Origin: Clostridia bacterium
GTDB lineage: Bacteria > Bacillota > Clostridia > Oscillospirales > CAG-382
Assembly: GCA_017521025.1 (NCBI GenBank)
Contig: JAFXEB010000002.1
Location: forward strand, 23,893 to 87,892
Reading direction: 5' to 3'
Length of the DNA stretch: 64,000 nt
Positions 25,634 to 33,807 of the stretch are shown piece by piece. A program made the translations under genes and the position numbers. The notes beneath the pieces were generated by a model. That model worked only from the letters and a program-made list of their open reading frames with translations. It was not told the origin of the DNA and did not search any database. Each line of letters starts with the position of its first letter. Within the stretch, counting starts at the first letter, position 1.

Positions 25634-25661
25634 CCCCACTGACCCTATTGGGTCGGTGGGG
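25634..25661 (+). promoter_or_regulatory. Stable intercistronic hairpin
   Basis: A 12-bp stem (CCCCACTGACCC / GGGTCGGTGGGG, one G-U pair, loop TATT) sits in the 69-base gap between the SPFH and zinc-ribbon genes. No T-run follows, so it is more likely an mRNA-stability or partial-attenuation element than a terminator. Confidence 0.55.
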
Positions 25662-25681
25662 TAAAAACGAGGAGGGAATAT

Positions 25682-26767
25682 ATGGCTGAGCTTCAGGAAT
25701 ATAAATGCCCATGCTGTGGCGGCGGCATAGAGTTTGACAGCGACATACAAAAGATGAAATGTCCCTACTGCGATACAGAGTTCGAGATGGAGGCTCTTGC
25801 CGCCTATGACGAGGACCTTAAGGCGGACAGAGACGACGATATGAGCTGGGAGACAGCCGCAGGCTCTGATTGGCAGGAGGGAGAGGCTGACGGACTGCGC
25901 ATCTATGTGTGTGAGTCCTGCGGCGGCGAGATAGTGGGTGACGAGACCCTTGCCGCAACTGCGTGTCCTTTCTGCGATAACCCCGTGGTTATGAAGGGTC
26001 AGTTTGCAGGCGACCTTAAGCCTGATTACGTAATCCCCTTCAAGCTTGATAAGGAGGCTGCCAAGGCGGCGCTCAGAAAGCACTACGAGGGTAAGAGGCT
26101 GCTTCCCAAGGTTTTCAAAAAGGAAAACCATATAGACGAGATAAAGGGTATATATGTGCCCTTTTGGCTCTTTGATACGGATGCGGATGCCAACCTCAGA
26201 TACAAGGCTACCCGTGTCAGGACGTGGAGCGATTCCAACTATTACTATACCGAGACTAGCTTCTTTTCCGTAAGGCGTGCAGGTACAATCGGCTTTGAGC
26301 GTGTGCCTGTAGACGGCTCCGTTAAGATGGATGACGCTTTGATGGAGTCGCTTGAGCCCTTCAATTTTAAGGACGCTGTTGACTTTCAGACCGCATATCT
26401 TTCGGGATATCTGGCTGACAGATATGACGTTGATTCGGAAAAGAGCATAGAGCGTGCCAACGTGCGCATTAAAAAGAGCACTGAAAACACCTTTGCCTCC
26501 ACCGTTCAGGGCTACGCTACCATAGTGCCCGAGGCGACCAATATCCAGCTTAAAAACGGCAAGGCTAAGTATGCACTCTATCCCGTATGGCTGCTTAATA
26601 CCAAGTGGAGAGGGAACCAATATGTCTTTGCCATGAACGGTCAGACCGGTAAGATGGCAGGCAATTTGCCTATGGACAAGGGTATTTTCAGACGTTGGCT
26701 GTTTGGACTTTGGGGCGGCGTTTCTGCCGCAGTCCTTGCGGTGCTCTACCTTTTGTGGTTGCTTTAA
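25682..26767 (+). CDS. Zinc-ribbon membrane protein (YdjG-like)
   Basis: 361 aa. Two N-terminal zinc ribbons, CPCCGGG...CPYCDTE (residues ~9-36) and CESCGGE...CPFCDN, resemble TFIIB-type or RNA-polymerase-P ribbons. A beta-rich domain with VPFWLFD and YPVWLLN blocks follows. A single C-terminal helix (residues ~335-360) anchors it, so the ribbons face the cytoplasm. This matches YdjG, which in Bacillus pairs with YdjH to hold PspA at the membrane. GGAGGG lies just upstream of ATG. It is co-directional with SPFH and TPM genes. Confidence 0.85.
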   Translation: MAELQEYKCPCCGGGIEFDSDIQKMKCPYCDTEFEMEALAAYDEDLKADRDDDMSWETAAGSDWQEGEADGLRIYVCESCGGEIVGDETLAATACPFCDNPVVMKGQFAGDLKPDYVIPFKLDKEAAKAALRKHYEGKRLLPKVFKKENHIDEIKGIYVPFWLFDTDADANLRYKATRVRTWSDSNYYYTETSFFSVRRAGTIGFERVPVDGSVKMDDALMESLEPFNFKDAVDFQTAYLSGYLADRYDVDSEKSIERANVRIKKSTENTFASTVQGYATIVPEATNIQLKNGKAKYALYPVWLLNTKWRGNQYVFAMNGQTGKMAGNLPMDKGIFRRWLFGLWGGVSAAVLAVLYLLWLL

Positions 26768-26779
26768 GGAGGTGGCGTT

Positions 26780-27526
26780 ATGAAGAACAGAGTTGTTGCC
26801 TTGCTTCTTTGCCTTATCCTCGGCACCCTATTTACCCTCAGCGTTTCCGCCGAGGCTGACCGTCTGTATGACGGTGCTGAGCTGCTTACGGCTTCTGAGG
26901 AGGCTTCTGTCCGCACAAAGCTTGACAGCGTAAGCGAGAAATATGACATCGACGTGGTAGTGGTAACGGTAAACGGCACCGAGGGCGAGAGCGTCCGTGA
27001 TTTCGCCGACGATTATTTTGACTACGGCGGCTACGGCTATGACGGCGTATTGCTGCTTATCAGCATGGAGGACAGGGACTGGTACATAAGCACGAGTGGC
27101 GAGTGTATGGATGCCTTCTCCGACAGCGATATCGACAGCATCGGTGACCTTATGTCAGGCGACCTCGGTGACGGTGACTATGCCGAAGCCTTTCTTACCT
27201 TCGCCAAGGAATGTGATAGCTATATGGACATCCATATTAACGGCGAGCCTTTTTCGTGGTTCAGCTCCGTGGTTATCGCTCTTATTATCGGCCTTATCGT
27301 TGCTCTTATCGCTACAGGTGTTATGAAGGGCAAGCTTAAGTCTGTAAGCTTCCAGTCTGCGGCGGCTAACTACGTCAGGGCGGGCAGCTTTAAGGTGACC
27401 GAGTCCAGAGACTCCTTCCTTTACAGCACGGTAAGCCGCAGGGCAAAGCCCAAGCAGTCCTCGAGCAGCTCAAGACACGTCTCCTCCTCGGGCAGAAGCC
27501 ACGGTGGCGGTGGCGGCAAGTTTTAG
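26780..27526 (+). CDS. TPM-domain membrane protein (YdjH-like)
   Basis: 248 aa. A signal peptide (1-24, VSA-EA) is followed by an extracellular TPM domain (~27-145): LYDGAELLT, VVVVTVNGT, DDYFDYGGYGYDGVLLLIS. A membrane helix lies at ~162-182. The cytoplasmic tail ends in Ser-rich and SHGGGGGKF sequences, typical of the YgcG/YdjH group. Overlap of the SD (AAGGAGGTG) with the previous stop shows co-translation with the YdjG-like gene. Likely role: membrane-stress scaffold together with its two neighbours. Confidence 0.88.
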   Translation: MKNRVVALLLCLILGTLFTLSVSAEADRLYDGAELLTASEEASVRTKLDSVSEKYDIDVVVVTVNGTEGESVRDFADDYFDYGGYGYDGVLLLISMEDRDWYISTSGECMDAFSDSDIDSIGDLMSGDLGDGDYAEAFLTFAKECDSYMDIHINGEPFSWFSSVVIALIIGLIVALIATGVMKGKLKSVSFQSAAANYVRAGSFKVTESRDSFLYSTVSRRAKPKQSSSSSRHVSSSGRSHGGGGGKF

Positions 27527-27547
27527 CACGGGAGGAAAGAGCGGTTT

Positions 27548-28327
27548 ATGGCATATATAGATTTAAGGTTTTACAGCGAGGTGCTGGGTATGCAGACCGA
27601 GGCTACGGTCATCATCCCTCAGCGCTCCACCGTAGGACAGATAGGGGTGGACACCAACGCCAAGCAGGGCGCTTACAAGTGTCTTTACCTGCTTCACGGT
27701 CTGGGCGGTGACGCTATGTCGTGGATGCGACTTTCCTCTATCGAGCGCTATGCCCTTAAATACGGTATCTGCGTGGTAATGCCCCGTGCAGATAAAAGCT
27801 ATTATTGCAATATGCGCCACGGGCTCAACTATTACGACCATATCGCAAAAGAGGTGCCTGCCACCGTTTGCGACCTGCTCAACATCTCCTCAAAGCGGGA
27901 GGACAGCTTTATAGCAGGTCTCTCTATGGGCGGCTACGGTGCCTTGAAGATAGCTCTGAGAGAGGAAGGGCGCTTTGCCGCAGGCGCAGGGCTCTCTCCC
28001 TGCGGTGATATCAGGTCGCTCAAGGGCTTCCGTAAGGAGTTCCTTCCCATATTCGGTGAGGATGAGCTTATTCCCGACGAGGATGATGTTTTGTATCTGG
28101 CGGAAAAGTATAAGGACGCCCCCTTGAAGCCAAGGCTTTATATGGGTATCGGCACCGAGGATTTTCTGTATGAAAACGCTAACAACCTGCGCCGAAGGAT
28201 AGAGGAGTGCGGCTATGACTTCACCTACCGTGAGAGTGCGGGCACCCATAACTGGGATTTCTGGGACGAGTACATACAGTACGTTTTTGAGTGGCTGGAG
28301 GAGCAGATAAAGGGCTCGGCACAGTAA
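27548..28327 (+). CDS. Alpha/beta-hydrolase esterase (FrmB/esterase D family)
   Basis: 259 aa, cytoplasmic. HGLGGD forms the oxyanion region, Ser126 in GLSMGGYG the nucleophile, Asp205 in GTEDFL and His234 in GTHNWDFW complete the triad. The family includes S-formylglutathione hydrolases, acetyl-xylan and feruloyl esterases; no glutathione pathway is near, so a carbohydrate ester is likelier. It is last in the 23.8-28.3 kb run and is followed by a strong terminator. Confidence 0.9.
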   Translation: MAYIDLRFYSEVLGMQTEATVIIPQRSTVGQIGVDTNAKQGAYKCLYLLHGLGGDAMSWMRLSSIERYALKYGICVVMPRADKSYYCNMRHGLNYYDHIAKEVPATVCDLLNISSKREDSFIAGLSMGGYGALKIALREEGRFAAGAGLSPCGDIRSLKGFRKEFLPIFGEDELIPDEDDVLYLAEKYKDAPLKPRLYMGIGTEDFLYENANNLRRRIEECGYDFTYRESAGTHNWDFWDEYIQYVFEWLEEQIKGSAQ

Positions 28328-28352
28328 AACGGACACAATAGTATTTTTTGCA

Positions 28353-28392
28353 CCCCGTCGGGAGCGCTTGCCGCATCCGACGGGGCTTTTTT
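28353..28392 (+). terminator. Intrinsic terminator after the esterase gene
   Basis: A 9-bp stem CCCCGTCGG / CCGACGGGG with a 15-base loop, followed by C and six T. Confidence 0.85.
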
Positions 28393-28455
28393 GTTCAGCT
28401 ACTGCCTTCTGTGCCGCTTTTTTTGATTTCTGACAAAAAAGTTTGTAAAAACCCC

Positions 28456-28484
28456 TTTACAAAAGGAATAAAATAGGTTATAAT
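28456..28484 (+). promoter_or_regulatory. Promoter of the amino-acid ABC importer
   Basis: TTTACA (28456-28461), 17 bases, TATAAT (28479-28484), about 50 bases before the binding-protein ATG. Confidence 0.85.
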
Positions 28485-28535
28485 ACATAAGTCGGCACTT
28501 TAGCTAATTAAAGTGGACAAGAAAGGAACTATATT

Positions 28536-29360
28536 ATGAAGAGAATTATCACACTTATGCTTGCCGTAGTTTTCGTTCTTTCCATGGCAGTAAGCTTTTC
28601 CGCCTGTGGCGAAAAGAGCGATTGGGAAACCGTTAAGGAGCAGGGCTATTTCGTATGCGGTATTACCGTTTATGCACCTATGAACTATTTTGATGATGAC
28701 GGCAACCTTACCGGCTTTGATACCGAGTTTGCTGAGGCTGTTGCCAAGGAGCTTGGCGTTGAGGCTAAGTTTCAGGTTATAAGCTGGCCCAACAAGTATA
28801 TGGAGCTTGACAGCGGCGCTATCGACCTTATATGGAACGGCTTTACCTACGGTCTTGAGAGTGACGGCGTTGCCCGTACCGAGTACGTTGACTTCACCTA
28901 CTCCTACCTCGAGAACCGTCAGTGCCTCGTAACCAAGGCTGACAGGGTTGAAGAGCTTAATTCTGCCGACGCCCTCAAGGGTAAGAAGGCAGTTGCAGAG
29001 GGCGGCTCCTCCGGCGAGGGCGTTGCTAATGAGCTTACCGGCGAGGACAACGTTACCACCTTCACCTCTCAGGCATCCGCTCTTATGGAGCTTATCGCAG
29101 GCAACGCTGATTTTGCAGTAATCGACTATCAGATGGCTAACGCAATGGTAGGCAAGGGCGACTATGCAAGCCTTTCCATCAACAACGCAATAGAGCCTGA
29201 GTCTGAGGTTTACGCTATCGGCTGCCGCAAGGGCAGTGACCTTACCGCAAAGATCAACGAGGCTATAAAGACCCTTTACGAAAACGGCACTATGGCTACC
29301 ATCGCCGCTAAGTACAAGCTTACCAACGACCTCGTTACCGACCTCGGTGCGGCTGAATAA
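28536..29360 (+). CDS. Amino-acid ABC transporter substrate-binding lipoprotein
   Basis: 274 aa. A lipoprotein signal ends in SFSAC, so Cys24 would be acylated and the protein tethered to the outer membrane leaflet surface. The body is a family-3 solute-binding protein: PMNYFDDDGNLTGFDTEFAEAVAKELG and DLIWNGFTYGLE, then RTEYVDFTYSY. The substrate is a polar or charged amino acid (for example cystine, Gln or His); it cannot be narrowed by eye. AAAGGA lies 8 bases before ATG. The stop overlaps the permease start (TAATG). Confidence 0.92.
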   Translation: MKRIITLMLAVVFVLSMAVSFSACGEKSDWETVKEQGYFVCGITVYAPMNYFDDDGNLTGFDTEFAEAVAKELGVEAKFQVISWPNKYMELDSGAIDLIWNGFTYGLESDGVARTEYVDFTYSYLENRQCLVTKADRVEELNSADALKGKKAVAEGGSSGEGVANELTGEDNVTTFTSQASALMELIAGNADFAVIDYQMANAMVGKGDYASLSINNAIEPESEVYAIGCRKGSDLTAKINEAIKTLYENGTMATIAAKYKLTNDLVTDLGAAE

Positions 29361-30019
29361 TGAATTTTTGGGATATCAGCGTAAAGCTGCTTGACGGCTT
29401 TGGCATTACCTGTCTGCTGTTTATTCTGACCTTGGTTTTTTCGCTGCCTCTTGGACTTATCATTTCCTTTGGCTCTATGTCAAAATTCAAGCCTCTGTCA
29501 TGGCTTTGCCGCACAGTGGTTTGGATAATCAGGGGCACACCCCTTATGCTTCAGCTTTTTGTGGTGTTTTACGTGCCCGGTATGCTTTTTGGCGTAAGGC
29601 TTTTCACGGGGGATGACGGTCGCTTTTTGGCGGCACTTGTGGCGTTTGTCATTAACTACGCCTGCTACTTCTCCGAGATATTCCGTGGCGGTATCGAGAG
29701 CATTCCCAAGGGACAGTATGAGGCGGCACAGGTTTTGGGTATGACCGCAAGGGAGACCTTTTTCACCGTTATTATGATGCAGGTGGTAAAGCGTATACTT
29801 GCACCCATAAGCAACGAGGTAATAACCCTTGTAAAGGATACCTCACTGGCGAGAGTTATAGCCGTGGGCGAGATATTCTTCGTAAACGAGATGGATTTCC
29901 TCTCCCGTGGACTTGTATGGCCGCTGTTCTATATTGCGGTGTTCTTCCTCGTGTTCGTAGGCGTGCTCACCCTCCTCTTTGGCTGGTGTGAGAAAAAGCT
30001 GTCCTACTACAAGGTGTGA
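29360..30019 (+). CDS. Amino-acid ABC transporter permease
   Basis: 219 aa with about five helices and the HisM/GlnP-type permease signature: [34 protein letters not shown] EAA loop with [10 protein letters not shown], and [12 protein letters not shown]. It forms the membrane channel with the adjacent binding protein and ATPase. The start codon overlaps the upstream stop by one base, showing tight coupling. Confidence 0.93.
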   Translation: MNFWDISVKLLDGFGITCLLFILTLVFSLPLGLIISFGSMSKFKPLSWLCRTVVWIIRGTPLMLQLFVVFYVPGMLFGVRLFTGDDGRFLAALVAFVINYACYFSEIFRGGIESIPKGQYEAAQVLGMTARETFFTVIMMQVVKRILAPISNEVITLVKDTSLARVIAVGEIFFVNEMDFLSRGLVWPLFYIAVFFLVFVGVLTLLFGWCEKKLSYYKV

Positions 30020-30027
30020 GGTGGACT

Positions 30028-30819
30028 ATGGCATATCTTGAAATACGCAACCTTAAAAAGCAGTTTGGCAACACCCGTGTTCTGCACGGCATCGACTTTT
30101 CTATGGAAAAGGGCGAGGTGGTGGCAGTCATCGGCTCCTCCGGCGGAGGCAAGACCACCTTTCTTCGCTGTCTCAACTTCCTTGAGATGGCAAACGAGGG
30201 TACTATCGACTTTGCCGACGGCTTCCGTTTTGATGCCGCAAAAACCTACAAGAGCAAAGAGATAAGGGAAATGAGGCTTAAGATGGGACTTGTGTTCCAG
30301 TCCTTTAACCTGTTCCCCCAGTATACCGCCCTTGAAAACGTCTACATACCGCTGTTTCTCCGTTCCAAGGAGCGCATAAAGGCAAGCCTCCCCTTCGGTA
30401 AGGAAAGGCGTGCCGCTATAAAGGCGGCAGGCGATGGGGACATGCAAAGGGCAGAGGCGCTTTTGCAGGAGGTAGGACTTGCCGATAAGATGGGCAACTA
30501 TCCTTGCCAGCTTTCCGGCGGTCAGCAGCAGCGTGTGGCTATTGCCAGAGCCTTGGCTCAGGACCCTGCGGTGCTTTGCTTTGATGAGCCTACCAGTGCC
30601 CTCGACCCCGAGCTTACGGGTGAGGTGCTGCGTGTTATCTCTGAGCTAAAGAACAAGGGGCGCACGATGCTTGTAGTCACCCACGAGATGGAGTTTGCCC
30701 GTAACGTGGCAGACCGTGTCATCTTTTTTGCAGACGGTCTTATAGAGGAGGAGGGCACTCCCGAGCAGATCTTTTGCTCGCCCAAGTCCCCTAAGACGGC
30801 GTCGTTCTTAAAGCATTAA
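30028..30819 (+). CDS. Amino-acid ABC transporter ATP-binding protein
   Basis: 263 aa from ATG 30028, which has GAGGTGG 3 bases upstream; a GTG at 30016 is less likely. Walker A is GSSGGGKTT, the Q-loop VFQSFNLFP, the signature LSGGQQQR and Walker [13 protein letters not shown], with the H-loop VTHEM. A ~30-residue insert ([19 protein letters not shown]) sits before the helical subdomain, longer than in GlnQ/HisP. It powers the importer encoded just upstream. Confidence 0.93.
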   Translation: MAYLEIRNLKKQFGNTRVLHGIDFSMEKGEVVAVIGSSGGGKTTFLRCLNFLEMANEGTIDFADGFRFDAAKTYKSKEIREMRLKMGLVFQSFNLFPQYTALENVYIPLFLRSKERIKASLPFGKERRAAIKAAGDGDMQRAEALLQEVGLADKMGNYPCQLSGGQQQRVAIARALAQDPAVLCFDEPTSALDPELTGEVLRVISELKNKGRTMLVVTHEMEFARNVADRVIFFADGLIEEEGTPEQIFCSPKSPKTASFLKH

Positions 30820-30826
30820 AGTAATT

Positions 30827-30858
30827 TGCGAGACCTCTTAGGGATAAGGGGTCTCGCA
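30827..30858 (+). terminator. Hairpin after the ABC operon (weak terminator)
   Basis: A 9-bp stem TGCGAGACC / GGTCTCGCA closes a 14-base loop. The following GTTCTGTTAAT is only moderately T-rich, so termination may be partial. Confidence 0.5.
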
Positions 30859-30905
30859 GTTCTGTTAATATGAGCACCGAACACAGTTAAAGGAGGCAGG
30901 GCTTG

Positions 30906-31268
30906 ATGGATAAATACAAGCTTGAGGAGTATATAGCCGACACCTATGGAGTAGAGGCGGATTACCCGTGGCAGAGCACGCCCGAATACGCCGTATACCG
31001 CCACTCAGACAGTCGAAAGTGGTTTGCCGTGGTGATGGATATACCTAAACGGTATTTAGGACTTGCCGAGGACGGCAGGATAGATATTATGAACATCAAG
31101 TGCCCCTACGCCACCATATCCACCTTACTTGGTGAAGAGGGCTTTTATCCCGCCTATCATATGAACAAGTATTGCTGGATAAGCGTTGCTCTTGACGGCA
31201 GGGTGGGAGCTGAGACTGTAAAAGAGCTGTTGGAGTTAAGCCATAGCCTTACTTCAAACAAAAAATGA
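30906..31268 (+). CDS. MmcQ/YjbR family protein
   Basis: 120 aa from ATG 30906, 9 bases after AAAGGAGG. It has the compact CyaY-like MmcQ/YjbR fold signature: KWFAVVMDIPK, MNIKCP, GFYPAYHMNKYCWISVAL. The family is usually described as DNA-binding-like, but no function is established. It precedes a bidirectional terminator and may be a single-gene unit. Confidence 0.85.
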   Translation: MDKYKLEEYIADTYGVEADYPWQSTPEYAVYRHSDSRKWFAVVMDIPKRYLGLAEDGRIDIMNIKCPYATISTLLGEEGFYPAYHMNKYCWISVALDGRVGAETVKELLELSHSLTSNKK

Positions 31269-31289
31269 AAGAAACAAAAAATAAAATAT

Positions 31290-31338
31290 GGGGCTATCTC
31301 AAATGCATTTTTGCATTGAGACAGCCCCACCGTTTTTT
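31290..31338. terminator. Bidirectional terminator, MmcQ versus MATE
   Basis: A 17-bp stem with one mismatch (GGGGCTATCTCAAATGCA / TGCATTGAGACAGCCCC, loop TTTT), then CGTTTTTT on the plus strand. On the minus strand it is followed by TATTTTAT. It overlaps the MATE stop codon. Confidence 0.85.
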
Positions 31339-32695
31339 ATACCGATATTTCTTTTTTCAGTTTTCGCCAATAGGGCAAAAACAGTACAAGCGCCGTGCAC
31401 ATTGCCAGCATATCAGATATGGGTGTTGCCCAAGGGATACCGTTTACACCTGCAAGGCGGTCCATTATAAACATAAAGGGGACGTCAAAGCCGCCCTTGC
31501 GGAAGATGGATAAAACCATAGGCTTTGCCTTCTGCCCCGTCGCCTGAAAGATGGATATAGTCATCATAGTGACGGAAATAGCAGGGCAGGTGATACATAT
31601 CGTCTTTAGAAAATGCTGACCGTATTCCACCGTCTCCTTATCGTCGATAAAAAAGCGCAAAACTGGCACGGCACCCACGAAAAGGAACACTGCGCCTGCC
31701 GTAGCAACTATCAGGCTATAGCCAAAGGCGGTCTTTATGGCAGAGCGCATACGGACGTAGTTCCTTGCGGCGTAGTTGTAGCCGATAAGAGGCAGTACGC
31801 CCTGCGTCATCCCGTTAGCAATGGCAAAGGCGAGCATATCTATCTTTTTTGCTATCCCCATACCTGCTATAGCTTGGTTGGAGTAGGATACCACCATCTT
31901 GTTCAGCACAAGGTTTGAGAAGGTGCCCATCAGTATCAATATAAAGCTGGGGAAGCCTACAAGCAGTGTCTCCTTAGGTACTCCGTGCTTCAGCGAATAG
32001 TTCTTTGGCGTGAATTTAATAACGGTGCTGTTGCCGTTTTTGCTAAGAAGCCATATAAAGTAGCCAAGGGCGATAAGGTTTGACAGCATGGTTGCTACAG
32101 CCGCGCCGGCAACGCCCAAACCCAGGGGGAATATAAATAAAGGGTCAAGCAATATGTTAAGCACGCCACCAAGAGCGATACCAAGGCTTGCCTCCTTAGC
32201 GTAGCCCTCAGCCCGCACAAGGTGGGCAAGGCAAGCGTTAAGCACCGTAGGAACCGCACCTATGCCGATAGTCCACAGCACGTAGTCTGAGCAGAAGCCG
32301 TAGGTGGCACTGTCAGTACCCAAAAGCGGAAACAGCACAGGTCGTAGCAGGTACATAAGCAGTCCGTACACAAAGGCAACGGCAGTGGCAGTCCAAATGC
32401 TGAAGGCGGCACAGCGCTTTGCTCTGTCCCTGTCACCTGCACCGAGACTGCGTGAGATAAGGCTTGAGCCGCCTATGCCGAAAAGGTTGGCAATACCCGT
32501 CAGCATAACAAAGGGCGGCATAGCAAGGGTGGCGGCTGCAACCTGATTCGGGTCATCCATCTGCCCTATAAAAAAGGTGTCAGCCATATTATATACCACC
32601 GTTACCATCTGGCTTATTACGGTGGGTATTACAAGCTTTATTACAGAGCGCCTCACGGGCAACCTCTCAAAAAGCTCAGTATTATCGGTCTTCAA
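31337..32695 (-). CDS. MATE family multidrug/organic cation exporter
   Basis: 452 aa with twelve predicted helices in two MatE halves; MADTFFIGQMDD, GGVLNILLDPLFIFPLGLGVAGAA and GMTQGVLPLIGYNY are family landmarks. It exports cationic compounds by Na+ or H+ antiport. The start is TTG 32695, with AAAAGAGGGG 7 bases upstream. A longer open frame to 32752 is rejected because it would contain the gene's own -35 and -10 boxes. The 5' leader is therefore only about 20 bases. Confidence 0.92.
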   Translation of the reverse strand: MKTDNTELFERLPVRRSVIKLVIPTVISQMVTVVYNMADTFFIGQMDDPNQVAAATLAMPPFVMLTGIANLFGIGGSSLISRSLGAGDRDRAKRCAAFSIWTATAVAFVYGLLMYLLRPVLFPLLGTDSATYGFCSDYVLWTIGIGAVPTVLNACLAHLVRAEGYAKEASLGIALGGVLNILLDPLFIFPLGLGVAGAAVATMLSNLIALGYFIWLLSKNGNSTVIKFTPKNYSLKHGVPKETLLVGFPSFILILMGTFSNLVLNKMVVSYSNQAIAGMGIAKKIDMLAFAIANGMTQGVLPLIGYNYAARNYVRMRSAIKTAFGYSLIVATAGAVFLFVGAVPVLRFFIDDKETVEYGQHFLKTICITCPAISVTMMTISIFQATGQKAKPMVLSIFRKGGFDVPFMFIMDRLAGVNGIPWATPISDMLAMCTALVLFLPYWRKLKKEISV

Positions 32696-32723
32696 AACAG
32701 ATCCCCTCTTTTCACAAGGGAAG

Positions 32724-32752
32724 ATTATACAACTCACAGCCTCCTTTGTCAA
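32724..32752 (-). promoter_or_regulatory. Promoter of the MATE gene
   Basis: Minus-strand TTGACA (32747-32752), 17 bases, TATAAT (32724-32729), a consensus promoter; the SD begins about 12 bases after the -10. Confidence 0.9.
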
Positions 32753-32799
32753 GCATACTAAAGTCTTTTAAGGTTTTTCCGTCAGTATGAAATAAGCAT

Positions 32800-32819
32800 A
32801 AAAAAACGCCCCGTGGGCG
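32800..32819 (-). terminator. Minus-strand terminator, second in tandem
   Basis: CGCCC / GGGCG 5-bp stem, then seven T on the minus strand. It would back up the long hairpin at 32868-32928 and insulate the MATE promoter. Confidence 0.65.
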
Positions 32820-32867
32820 CAGTCAATGCTTAATAAACAATAAAGCCGTATACAAGCCTATAAAATA

Positions 32868-33556
32868 AGAATAACCCTTGGCTCGCTTCCCCTTTCTTTG
32901 GGAAGTTTACGAAGCCAAGGGTTATTCTTCTATCTCCTTGATATCCAACATCATTGGTTACCTCACTTTCTCGGATATTGCGGTGACTTACGTGTTCTCC
33001 GTAAAAAGCCTTTGCGATACACGCCCTGCCGCCTCGCTTTCCTGACGCTTATCCCGACAATCTATATAAACCTTTGGTTTTTCTCCTTAAGCGGAGCATC
33101 TGTCGGTAAGGGAATGCTTGGTACGACTGTCGCCTGCCGTAACTGCTTTTTGCCTTGCTGTCACCATCCGTTGTTAGTTTTTGAAATTAAGAAGTGTTAA
33201 TGTAAAATTTGTGGAGGTAAATTAATTTAAGAAAAATCGGTTAATTTAGGAAAAATCAGTTTGTTGTTCCGGAAATATTACTGTGTTAAGAAAAATTGTA
33301 GAAATATTATGTCTGTAGGATGAAAAATTGAAAGAACACTTTCGCTTTTGTTACGCTGTCTTTTAAAACAACGCTCAAACTATGCTTCTGCTCACTTTAT
33401 CAACAGCCGTTTTACTGCCTTGCTTTTTTCTTTACCGTCTGAGCCCTGACACCTCGGTGTGTGGACTTAAGACCTTGATTGTACAATGGACTCACTCCTC
33501 TCAGTTATTTTCTCAGATACTTTAGAATGAACATTTAAATCATCCTTCCTTCCTGT
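32868..33556 (-). ncRNA. Candidate large structured RNA (~0.69 kb)
   Basis: No credible coding frame exists between the MATE and fucO-like genes. On the minus strand a promoter (33563-33591) would start a transcript near 33556. It would end at a 16-bp perfect stem (32868-32883 / 32913-32928, with an inner CTTCCC/GGGAAG helix) followed by TATTTTAT. Internal helices include CCGACA/TGTCGG (33054-33059 / 33101-33106) enclosing two hairpins, AAACC/GGTTT (33068-33080) and CTCC/GGAG (33083-33096), i.e. a three-way junction; ACAC/GTGT with a tetraloop (33449-33460); TTACG/CGTAA near 32990-33005; and GGATAT/ATATCC (32941-32978). Two near-copies of GATTTTTCYTAAATTAA lie near 33230. I do not recognise RNase P, tmRNA, SRP or 6S signatures. 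Strand and ends are inferred. Confidence 0.5.
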
Positions 33557-33562
33557 GGCTTT

Positions 33563-33591
33563 ATATTACCACATTCAAAGGGAGATTTCAA
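33563..33591 (-). promoter_or_regulatory. Promoter for the candidate RNA
   Basis: Minus-strand TTGAAA (33586-33591), 17 bases, TAATAT (33563-33568). Confidence 0.6.
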
Positions 33592-33676
33592 TACACAAAT
33601 TATACAAATTACACAACAAATTTCTGTGCAAAGGGCAGAAAGTTGGTGATTGTGCCCCTGAATGTGCAAAAAGCTA

Positions 33677-33706
33677 TTGACATATAGCAGGGCATTGTGT
33701 TACACT
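33677..33706 (+). promoter_or_regulatory. Promoter of the fucO-like gene
   Basis: TTGACA (33677-33682), 18 bases, TACACT (33701-33706), about 100 bases before the ATG. The leader 33707-33790 contains no obvious riboswitch. Confidence 0.7.
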
Positions 33707-33807
33707 GAATACGTTGGGGTGTATGTGGACGGGGGCATAATTCTTTCGCCCTCACATCAAAACTGCTATACTGCTCATAATAAGGCATATATATAGGAGG
33801 AAAAACT

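Noticed and set aside
31265..31513. Plus-strand open frame after the MmcQ/YjbR gene
   Set aside because: Runs through the bidirectional terminator and is antisense to the MATE C-terminus.
32868..32928. Long inverted repeat as insertion-sequence ends
   Set aside because: The arms are only 29 bases apart, no transposase and no target duplication; a terminator stem fits better.
32898..33200. Plus-strand open frame of 100 codons in the gene-poor region
   Set aside because: No SD, odd Cys/Pro/Leu composition, and it overlaps the proposed RNA helices.
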